Below are positions 8,409-15,992 of a stretch of 64,000 bases of DNA, piece by piece. A program made the position numbers and the translations under genes. This stretch comes from an uncultured Verrucomicrobiota bacterium. Its GTDB lineage: Bacteria; Verrucomicrobiota; Verrucomicrobiia; Opitutales; Seribacteraceae. Positions within the stretch are counted from its first letter, which is position 1. Each line of letters opens with the position of its first letter. Location: positions 31,142 through 95,141 of the forward strand of contig CACFTI010000005.1 of NCBI GenBank assembly GCA_902569115.1. The letters are read 5' to 3'. Below the pieces are notes generated by a model. The model ran no database searches. It was not told the DNA's origin and worked only from the letters and a program-made list of their open reading frames with translations.

Positions 8409-9707
8409 ATGACTCATATTTCAACCAACCGTGCTTTGTCGAGAAGGTCCATTTTGAAGGGAAGTGGAATTGCCCTTGCCCTTCCATTTCTTGATGCGAT
8501 GAGTCCGGTTTTCGGGAAAGCGTCAAATATTTCGAAATCTCCCAAAAGATTTGTGGCAATGAATGCGGCTCTTGGATTTCATGGCCCCAACCTTTTTCCG
8601 GAGAAAGAAGGTAGGGACTATCTAGGCACACCATACCTTAAGATTTTGGAAGATTTTCGTTCGGACTTCACCCTCTTTTCGGGACTATCCCATGCGAACC
8701 AGCAGGGAAGCAGCGGTCATGCCTCGGAAATGACCTGGTTGACCGGAGTGGAAAGGCCCGGCCTCGCCGGGTTTAAGAATACCATTTCCATTGATCAGGT
8801 AATAGCTCGCAAAATGGGTGCTTCCACTCGATTTCCGTCCCTTAATCTTGGAACCGGTGGAGGTGGACAGTCGATTTCATGGGATGCCAATGGAGTTTCC
8901 ATTCCCTGTCAGGCTTCACCTTCTAAAATTTACCGTGAGCTCTTTGTTCAGGGAACAGAAAAAGAAGTAGAGCAGCAGGTGAATAATCTGGACCGTGGAA
9001 AAAGTATTCTCGATGTTGTTCTTGGAGATGCCAAATCATTGCGCTCGAATTTAGGGCACAGGGACAAGGAAAAGCTGGATCAATATTTTAGTTCCGTTCG
9101 TGAATTAGAAATCAGGCTTGAACAAAACAAGGAATGGGCACGAAAACCGAAACCGGATGTAAGTTATGAAGAACCCAAGGATGTGCAGGACCGGTACGAC
9201 CTTCTGTCCAGACAAAGGTTGATGTATGATTTAATGACACTTGCATTAAAGACCGACTCAACCCGCGTAATTACTTTTTCGTTGGGAGCTTTCAATGCAG
9301 TGCCCACCAACATTGATGGAGTTAAAACCGACTGGCATAATCTTTCCCACCATGGAAAGGATGAGAATAAAATTGATGAATTGGAGATCATAGAGAAAGA
9401 GGAATTTTCACTCTTTGCCAAGTTTCTTGGGGATTTGAAAAGCCATCAGGAAAACGGCTCTTCACTTCTCACAAATACAGCCATTCTTTTTGGGTCGAAT
9501 CTTGGCAATGCGTCCTCTCACGACTGGCGAAACTTACCCATCATTTTGGCTGGCGGTGGATACAGGCACGGTTCCTATGTCGCTCATGACTCTCAGGACA
9601 ATACACCATTGAGTAATCTTTTCGTACCGTTGGCTCAGCGTATGGGCGTTTCAATTGATCGATTCGGAAAAAGCACCAAGTCTTCCATCCGTGGACTGGA
9701 AAGTTAA
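8409..9707 (+). CDS. DUF1552 domain protein, Tat-exported
   Basis: A 432-residue protein that starts five bases after the DUF1592-type gene. The N-terminus SRRSILKGSGIALALPF is a clear twin-arginine signal. The body has DUF1552 signatures such as the early GFHGPNLFPEKEG, the central SSVRELEIRLEQNKEW and a final segment ILFGSNLGNASSHDW. DUF1552 belongs to the same fold group as DUF1501, so this pair mirrors the DUF1549/DUF1501 pairs in the window. No catalytic assignment is possible. Tat export suggests a folded, possibly cofactor-bearing protein, which is inference. Confidence 0.9.
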   Translation: MTHISTNRALSRRSILKGSGIALALPFLDAMSPVFGKASNISKSPKRFVAMNAALGFHGPNLFPEKEGRDYLGTPYLKILEDFRSDFTLFSGLSHANQQGSSGHASEMTWLTGVERPGLAGFKNTISIDQVIARKMGASTRFPSLNLGTGGGGQSISWDANGVSIPCQASPSKIYRELFVQGTEKEVEQQVNNLDRGKSILDVVLGDAKSLRSNLGHRDKEKLDQYFSSVRELEIRLEQNKEWARKPKPDVSYEEPKDVQDRYDLLSRQRLMYDLMTLALKTDSTRVITFSLGAFNAVPTNIDGVKTDWHNLSHHGKDENKIDELEIIEKEEFSLFAKFLGDLKSHQENGSSLLTNTAILFGSNLGNASSHDWRNLPIILAGGGYRHGSYVAHDSQDNTPLSNLFVPLAQRMGVSIDRFGKSTKSSIRGLES

Positions 9708-9735
9708 AGTTTGCTAACTTTAGCTTTGTAGTTGC

Positions 9736-9751
9736 CCCTCTAATTAGAGGG
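9736..9751. promoter_or_regulatory. Perfect 16-bp palindrome upstream of a sulfatase
   Basis: CCCTCTAATTAGAGGG is a perfect 16-base palindrome in the 62-base gap between the DUF1552 gene and the next sulfatase, 18 bases before its ATG. It has no loop and no T-run, so it fits a dimeric regulator operator better than an intrinsic terminator. Function is inferred only. Confidence 0.4.
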
Positions 9752-9769
9752 AATTTAACCTAATTCATA

Positions 9770-11074
9770 ATGAAATTAGTCTCATTTTCCTCCTTATATT
9801 TAATACTGCAAATAGCTGGGCAATTGTTTGGTTCCACGAAGCCCAATATCATTTTTATTATGGTCGATGACATGGGTTACCATGATCTCGGTTGTTATGG
9901 AAGTAAGACGATTAGCACTCCCAATATTGATCGTATGGCGAAGGAGGGTATCCGCTTTACCGATTGTTACTCCGGAGACACCGTTTGCGCATCCGCACGA
10001 AGTACCCTAATGACCGGCTATCACAAGGGACACACCCCGGTTCGCGGGAATTCCGGAGGAATCCCACTTTTCCCGGAAGATATCACCGTGGCTGAAGTCC
10101 TCAAAAAAGCTGGTTATGTGACTGGTGGTTTCGGTAAATGGGGACTGGGTAATCAGGGCAAGGATGGAGCGGCCGAACGGCAAGGATTTGATCTTTTTTA
10201 TGGTTATTACAACCAGTGGCATGCACACACTTATTATACTCATCTTTTTCGAAATAGTAAAAAGGTTGAGTTAAACGGTCGCTATACACATCACGCGATC
10301 TTCGATGAAACCATCAAGTTTATAAAGAATAATAAGGATAAGCCTTTCTTTCTTTATTGCCCGTGGACACCACCCCATGCGGCTTATCAAATTCCTGAGA
10401 ATGAGCCGGCGTGGAAAATGTATAAGGACAAACCCTGGCCTCATGACGCGAGGGTTGCCGCAGCCATGGATACCATGATGGACCGGCATGTTGGAGAGAT
10501 CACTGCACTCCTCAAGAAACTTGGCATAAATAAGAATACCTTGATGTTTTTTACTTCAGATAATGGAGCGGCCAAGCGGTTTGATGGGATCCACAATTCC
10601 TCCGGGGTAATGCAGGGAAAAAAGAGATCATTGAATGAGGGTGGCATAAGGGTCCCGATGGTGGTTCGCTGGCCTGGTAAAATAAAAGCGGGCAGGGTAA
10701 GCAGTCACCCTTGGTATTTTCCTGATGTTATGCCCACCTTTGCCGAGATTAGTGGTGTTTCCACTGAAGTGCCCGAGGATATCGATGGCATTTCCATTCT
10801 TCCCACATTGCTTGATAAGGGAGTGCAAAAGCAGCATGAATATATGTTTTGGCAATACGGGGTAAGGGCAGTGCGTTCAGGCAAATGGAAGGGGATTGGT
10901 AAGGGCGGTCATCTGTACCTTTATGATTTAAGTGAGGATATTGAAGAAAAAAACGATCTGTCCTCCAAGCATCCTGAGATTGCTGCGAGAATGAAGAAAT
11001 ACATCACGATTGGATACCGTGAGCCCCGTAGTCAAAAGGACGATGGTAAATACACGGGGAAAGACAAAAAATAA
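9770..11074 (+). CDS. Secreted sulfatase (S1 family), CASAR active site
   Basis: A 434-residue exported sulfatase. After the signal peptide (residues 1-21) the metal segment is IMVDDMGYHDLGCYG. The active site is CASARSTLMTG with Cys73; Ser replaces the usual Pro/Ala at the third position. It continues into YHKGHTPVRGN, as in arylsulfatase A-like planctomycete enzymes. FTSDNGAAKRFDG supplies the second metal site, and NEGGIRVPMVVRWPG and YDLSEDIEEKNDLS are standard C-terminal landmarks. The protein is rather short for the family but looks complete. It follows the 16-bp palindrome and may be the first gene of a separate transcription unit with the 1084-aa gene downstream. Confidence 0.9.
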   Translation: MKLVSFSSLYLILQIAGQLFGSTKPNIIFIMVDDMGYHDLGCYGSKTISTPNIDRMAKEGIRFTDCYSGDTVCASARSTLMTGYHKGHTPVRGNSGGIPLFPEDITVAEVLKKAGYVTGGFGKWGLGNQGKDGAAERQGFDLFYGYYNQWHAHTYYTHLFRNSKKVELNGRYTHHAIFDETIKFIKNNKDKPFFLYCPWTPPHAAYQIPENEPAWKMYKDKPWPHDARVAAAMDTMMDRHVGEITALLKKLGINKNTLMFFTSDNGAAKRFDGIHNSSGVMQGKKRSLNEGGIRVPMVVRWPGKIKAGRVSSHPWYFPDVMPTFAEISGVSTEVPEDIDGISILPTLLDKGVQKQHEYMFWQYGVRAVRSGKWKGIGKGGHLYLYDLSEDIEEKNDLSSKHPEIAARMKKYITIGYREPRSQKDDGKYTGKDKK

Positions 11075-11114
11075 TTCACTCAGAACCTAAGAAAAAGCTT
11101 TAGTGTATTAATTA

Positions 11115-11135
11115 GTATTTTTATCATAAAAATAC
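11115..11135. promoter_or_regulatory. Palindrome abutting a start codon
   Basis: GTATTTTTATCATAAAAATAC is a perfect inverted repeat with 10-base arms around a single C. Its last base is directly before the ATG of the 1084-aa gene at 11136, so no ribosome binding site exists in the normal place. It could be an operator or an RNA hairpin that controls initiation. Seen directly; role inferred. Confidence 0.45.
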
Positions 11136-14100
11136 ATGAGAAGTGTGTTAGCAATTTCCATTAACCTGCTTTTATGCATAATTTTTGTTTTCTCACTGAA
11201 CGGTCAGAGGGAAATCGGGCATCCTCCCTTCATGAGTCCCCATTTTTCTCCGATTGTAATTTCGCAAGACAAGGTTTTCGTCGCCAATACCCCATCGGAT
11301 ACGATTGATGTTCTCGATAGTAAGTCGGGTCGCGTCCTCAGAAGAATCCCCGTCGGGTTAGATCCGGTCAGTCTGGCCATTCGTCCCGATGGCCGTGAAC
11401 TGTGGGTATCCAATCACATTTCTGATTCGGTCAGTGTGATTGATCTTGATGAGTTGAAACCCACTTTCATGCATGTCATTGCCACCATTCAGGATATCGA
11501 TCCGGAATCCAAGGCGACCCGTTTTGACGAGCCGATGGGGATTGCCTTTGCTGATGAAAAGAAGGCATATGTTGCTTTATCATCGGAGAACAAAATCGCG
11601 GTGGTGAATGTCGCTACCCGAAAAGTGATCAAATTCCTGAAGATTCCTGCTCAGGATCCCCGGGGTATTATGGTTCGTAATGACAGGCTTTATGTCATTC
11701 CTTTCGAGTCGAACAATAAGACCCAGCTTTCGGGCGGGTACAAGATCGATGGCAAACTCGTTACCTTTAATGCCCATGAGCACTCTATTGCCAATAACAA
11801 TATTTTGTCACTTGGGCATGTCACCGATATCGTAAAACATCCCCGCGTGCCCGACCGGGATTTGTTCGTTTTCGATGTCAAAACCGACAAGCTTATCGAG
11901 ACCGTCGATACCCTCGGCACTTTGCTTTACGGAATGACTGTGGACTCCAAGGGTACGGTTTTCGTTGCCCAGACCGATGCCAGAAATGATGTCAACGGCC
12001 GTGCAGGGACCAAAAAGCATGGGCTCAAGGAATTGGGTAACCGGGCTTTTCTAAACCAGGTCACCCGGGTACGCTTCGAGAAGGGGAAGGCTGTAAAACC
12101 TGAGTATTTTAACTTGGAACCCCTTCCACCGGTAGACCCAACGGAAGGTATGGCTTTAGCTACTCCCTTTGCGATCACCCTGAGTGGTGACGATTCGACT
12201 TTATTTGTAACGGCAGCAGGTTCCGACAAGGTTTTCTCCGTGGATGCCAATTCCGGAGAAGTTTTGAGCAGGGTCGGAGTTGAGGCTGTTCCGCGCGGGA
12301 TTACCCTTGAGCAGGACCCTTTGGGTAAGACTGCAAAGGCATGGGTTTTGAATGCGGTCCAAAATTCAGTTTCGGTAGTCGATGTTTCCGACCCTACCGA
12401 TCTCCGCCTGATTCGAACAATTCCGCTTGAAGATCCTACGCACCCTGAATTCAAGGCGGGTCGGATTGCTTTCAATAATGCCGATTTTTCAAGCACCAAG
12501 TCCTTTTCCTGTGCCAGTTGTCATCCTGATGGTCATACGGACCAATTGCTTTGGGTTTTGGAGACACCGATTGTATCAGGAGGCAACCAAATCATGCCCC
12601 GTTCCACCATGCCAGTGAGAGGCTTGCGCGATACGGCTCCATTTCATTGGGATGGTATACCCGGTGATCCTTACGGTGGAACCAATAGTGCCAGTGTCAG
12701 AAAAGCGGTAAAGCCCAATGTTGACTTGCAAGATCCGGTCAGTGCACCCCGTCATTTAGTGGATGGAAGCATGGCAACAACCATGAGGAAATATGGCGAC
12801 AAATCAGTAAACAATGAGGGGAAGGCAGGCTTAATGTCATCGACTGAGAGGGAGACTCTCTCAAGGTTTTTATTAGGCGTGACTTATCCGCCTGCCCAGC
12901 GACGCGCCTATGACAACAAGCTTAGTGCAAAGGCCGAGGAGGGCTTTGAGCTCTTTCACATCCTTGGAGACAACGACCCGACAAAAAATAAGCCAAATGT
13001 TTGCGGGGACTGCCACAGGATGCCTTTTTTGGTCAGTACGAATACACCCGGTTCCGGTATGGAAACTCCCACTTGGCGAGGAGCCTACGACCGTTTTCTG
13101 ATTTTGCCCCAAGGAAGACTTAACATCATTGATTTTCCCTTTTACCGCCGGGTGGCGGAGGAGGGTATTCCTGAGCGTGAAATGTGGCGATTTTCGTGGG
13201 GTGGCAGGAGTCGCTTTGATCCTGTTTGGGAAATGGTACTAGAAGGCTCGACTGGATTTTCCGGTTCCTTGGGCCGACAGGTCACCATCAATTCAACCAA
13301 TACTGAAGATTCCTTATCCAAAGATCTGCTTGATGCTCTCGAACTTTCATCTTCTGAGGGTGCAATCGTGCTGCAAGTGGAAGGCTTGATTTTCGAAGAA
13401 GGTGATGCCCGGTCGATAATCCTTCAGTATGATTCAAGTTTGAATGGGGGGAGTTATTTCGAGACTGCAGGACAGCGAAAGGCTTTTACACGTGATCGGC
13501 TTTTTCAACTGGCGAATGCGAACCAATTTGTCGGAACTTTTACCGGGAGGCATGGTAAGAACGCTGATTTCGAGAACCCGCAGCCTGGCATCTGGGCCGA
13601 AGGTCCGATTGAGAAGCAACGCGGAGCACAGAAGTTTCCAGTCCTGTTCAAACAGAACAAGACCATGGTGGTGAGTGGCCGGCATCTAAAGGAGGGAGCC
13701 TCTGTCATCGTAAACGGAAGAAAGGCGAAGGGTTCGGTAAGATTAAGCGATAATGAACGGGTTGAGATTGAGCTGGCGAATCTTCCGCCCGAGGGAATGC
13801 ATTTTGTTCAGTTACAAAATCGTGATGGCTTGTTCACTAATGACTTTATTTTTCATGTCTCGGACAAGCAGATCAAAATTGAAGACACTGGTCCGGATCT
13901 AAGCGAGGCGATTGCAACGGGGAATTTATCCAGGATTAAGCGTTTGGTTAAATCGGGAGCTGATGTCAATGAAAGAGCAGGGGATGGGGGGACTCCCTTG
14001 AGCACTGCCGCCTTTCATGGCCGCATTGAAATTTTTCGTTTTCTCCTTCAAAAAGGGGCCAGGCCGATGGCCAAGAACAGAGATGGCAATACACCCCTCC

Positions 14101-14390
14101 ATGTCGCTGCATTTATGGGACGCTTCGAGATTGTAAATCTCATACTCTCAAAGGGAGCCAATCTAAATATTCTTAATAACAGAAAAGAGACACCCATAGA
14201 TGTGGTTTCAGGAGAATGGAGTAATGAATTGGCTGGCTTTTATCGCCTTTTGAACGGTTTGACTACGAACAAGGTTGATCTTCAGGAAATTCGTAAGGCC
14301 CGTCCGCGCATGCAAAAACTTCTCAAGGGTGCGTCTAATGCGAAGCTCCCAAAGAAAAACATCCCTCATTCTCAACAAGTTAATCCATAA
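11136..14390 (+). CDS. YVTN-type beta-propeller, di-haem cytochrome, IPT and ankyrin fusion
   Basis: A 1084-residue exported protein built from four parts. After a signal peptide (1-24), residues 40-440 form a YVTN-like propeller (TIDVLDSKSGRVLRRIPVG, VWVSNH-like blades). A cytochrome region follows with haem motifs CASCH near residue 459 and CGDCH near 623, arranged as in di-haem cytochrome c peroxidase-like proteins. Residues about 830-908 look like an IPT/TIG immunoglobulin-like domain (VVSGRHLKEGASVIVNG). The C-terminus (about 915-1035) holds three or so ankyrin repeats (GGTPLSTAAFHGR, GNTPLHVAAFMGR). Propeller-cytochrome proteins act in periplasmic redox chemistry; the ankyrin tail suggests a binding partner. 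The enzymatic role is unknown. Downstream, the PQQ gene begins about 40 bases later. Confidence 0.85.
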   Translation: MRSVLAISINLLLCIIFVFSLNGQREIGHPPFMSPHFSPIVISQDKVFVANTPSDTIDVLDSKSGRVLRRIPVGLDPVSLAIRPDGRELWVSNHISDSVSVIDLDELKPTFMHVIATIQDIDPESKATRFDEPMGIAFADEKKAYVALSSENKIAVVNVATRKVIKFLKIPAQDPRGIMVRNDRLYVIPFESNNKTQLSGGYKIDGKLVTFNAHEHSIANNNILSLGHVTDIVKHPRVPDRDLFVFDVKTDKLIETVDTLGTLLYGMTVDSKGTVFVAQTDARNDVNGRAGTKKHGLKELGNRAFLNQVTRVRFEKGKAVKPEYFNLEPLPPVDPTEGMALATPFAITLSGDDSTLFVTAAGSDKVFSVDANSGEVLSRVGVEAVPRGITLEQDPLGKTAKAWVLNAVQNSVSVVDVSDPTDLRLIRTIPLEDPTHPEFKAGRIAFNNADFSSTKSFSCASCHPDGHTDQLLWVLETPIVSGGNQIMPRSTMPVRGLRDTAPFHWDGIPGDPYGGTNSASVRKAVKPNVDLQDPVSAPRHLVDGSMATTMRKYGDKSVNNEGKAGLMSSTERETLSRFLLGVTYPPAQRRAYDNKLSAKAEEGFELFHILGDNDPTKNKPNVCGDCHRMPFLVSTNTPGSGMETPTWRGAYDRFLILPQGRLNIIDFPFYRRVAEEGIPEREMWRFSWGGRSRFDPVWEMVLEGSTGFSGSLGRQVTINSTNTEDSLSKDLLDALELSSSEGAIVLQVEGLIFEEGDARSIILQYDSSLNGGSYFETAGQRKAFTRDRLFQLANANQFVGTFTGRHGKNADFENPQPGIWAEGPIEKQRGAQKFPVLFKQNKTMVVSGRHLKEGASVIVNGRKAKGSVRLSDNERVEIELANLPPEGMHFVQLQNRDGLFTNDFIFHVSDKQIKIEDTGPDLSEAIATGNLSRIKRLVKSGADVNERAGDGGTPLSTAAFHGRIEIFRFLLQKGARPMAKNRDGNTPLHVAAFMGRFEIVNLILSKGANLNILNNRKETPIDVVSGEWSNELAGFYRLLNGLTTNKVDLQEIRKARPRMQKLLKGASNAKLPKKNIPHSQQVNP

Positions 14391-14430
14391 CTTTTTGGAA
14401 CTATTCCCTCAGGGTAGTGTTCCCGTAACC

Positions 14431-15954
14431 ATGAAACTCAAATTTACTTTTCTTTTGGTTTATACATTCGTTTTTGCTCACGGTGAGAAAGAAGACCTAC
14501 CCGATTTATGGAATGAATTTCGTGGGCCAAACGGTTCAGGTATTCGCATGGATGCCAAAATTGGGGTTCCTTCCATGCAGGAATTACTTTGGAAGACTCC
14601 ATTACCTTTTGGCTTGTCCTGTCCGGTTTTGTCGGAAGATAAAATCTTTCTCACCGGCTTTAAGGAGGGGCTTCTTCTTACTATCGCTTTGGATCGCATG
14701 ACCGGGGAAATCATCTGGCAAAGAAAGGCTCCGGAAGTAGAAATCGAAAAGTTTCATGCATCCAGTAGTCCGGCGACCCCGACACCTTTTGTGGGGCAGA
14801 ACAGACTGTATGTGTACTTTGGTTCCTACGGACTTTTATGCTATGACCACAATGGAAAGGAACTTTGGAAAAAACCACTTTCCACTCCAAAGAGCCTTTA
14901 TGGGACAGCCTGCTCCCCGATCGTCTATAATGAGATGCTAATTCTTGTCGCAGACGATGATGCAAACCTGCCGGACAGTAAAGTTAGTCGTTCTAAAATC
15001 CTCGCGATAAATAAAAAAGATGGATCAACGATCTGGCAAAGGCACCGTCCATTTCATCGTAGCGGGTGGTCAACTCCAGCAATTTTTGAAAAGATCGGAG
15101 GTGCGGAGCTGGTTGTATTAGGAAACGGTTCCCTTCGTGGATACTCGATGCCCGATGGGCAGGAAAAATGGCAGGTCGATGGATTCTCAAGGGAAACAAT
15201 TGCGAGACCTATGATCGGAAATGGAAAAGTCTACGGCTCCGGTTCAAGACTTGGGGGGTCTGCAGATTTGAATACGGATCCGCTCCCTTTCTGGAAGGCG
15301 GTTATCGGATTTGACCGTAATGGTGACGGACGACTGGAGCGAAAGGAAATGACCGGTCACTTTACCTTCCCTTTTCGTCCACAGCTTCCACCGGGGCATC
15401 TCGGGTATGGGCTCCCCTTACCCAAAGATTCTGAAAAAAAAAGGAAAAGACTGGATGCTATGTTTGGATGGATAGATAAAAACCGGGACGGTTTTTGGGA
15501 TAAAGAAGAGTTTCTTAAAAATCTGACCATTGGAAGAGGAAAACCCTTACTTGTTGCTGTTAAACCGGGAGGTGCGGGTAATGTGACTGATTCTCATATC
15601 CAGTGGGAGTTTAATAAAGGCATCCCGGAAGTTCCGTCTCCCATCCTCTATGATGACCTAATTTACATGGTTTCCAACGGTGGAGTCCTAACCTGTTTGA
15701 ATGCTGGCGTCGGGCAGATGGTCTATCGTAAAAGACTGCCCGGGTTGGGTCAGTATGTCGCCTCGCCGGTGGTTGCAGGCCAGAATCTAATTTTTGTTTC
15801 CGAGGAAGGTTTGCTCTCCGTGGTTAGGGCAGGAAAAGAATTTAAACTCTTGGGCCAGTTAAATGTGAAAGAAAATATTAGAGTCACACCAGCAGTTGGA
15901 AGACAAACTTTATACCTAAGAGGGGACTCCCATCTTTGGGCTTTTGGTAAGTGA
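14431..15954 (+). CDS. PQQ-like beta-propeller with inserted EF-hands
   Basis: I place the start at the ATG at 14431, 52 codons inside the track ORF, because it gives a signal peptide (MKLKFTFLLVYTFVFAHG) and removes the overlap with the upstream gene. The mature protein (507 residues in all) begins with NEFRGPNGSG, the hallmark of PQQ-like (PQQ_2) outer-surface propellers of PVC bacteria, and has blades with repeated GEIIWQRKAPE-like strands. Between blades, at about residues 290-360, are two EF-hand loops, DRNGDGRLERKEM and DKNRDGFWDKEEF, which should bind calcium. These proteins are usually not true PQQ dehydrogenases; a binding or scaffold role is more likely. A paralogous propeller follows as the C-terminal half of the next gene. 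Confidence 0.85.
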   Translation: MKLKFTFLLVYTFVFAHGEKEDLPDLWNEFRGPNGSGIRMDAKIGVPSMQELLWKTPLPFGLSCPVLSEDKIFLTGFKEGLLLTIALDRMTGEIIWQRKAPEVEIEKFHASSSPATPTPFVGQNRLYVYFGSYGLLCYDHNGKELWKKPLSTPKSLYGTACSPIVYNEMLILVADDDANLPDSKVSRSKILAINKKDGSTIWQRHRPFHRSGWSTPAIFEKIGGAELVVLGNGSLRGYSMPDGQEKWQVDGFSRETIARPMIGNGKVYGSGSRLGGSADLNTDPLPFWKAVIGFDRNGDGRLERKEMTGHFTFPFRPQLPPGHLGYGLPLPKDSEKKRKRLDAMFGWIDKNRDGFWDKEEFLKNLTIGRGKPLLVAVKPGGAGNVTDSHIQWEFNKGIPEVPSPILYDDLIYMVSNGGVLTCLNAGVGQMVYRKRLPGLGQYVASPVVAGQNLIFVSEEGLLSVVRAGKEFKLLGQLNVKENIRVTPAVGRQTLYLRGDSHLWAFGK

Positions 15955-15992
15955 ATAACGGTCGGTATCCATCTGAAATCAATAAGTTTACC

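Noticed and set aside
11927-12499. 190-aa minus-strand frame within the propeller/cytochrome gene
   Set aside because: It is antisense to a well-supported coding region and shows no family features.
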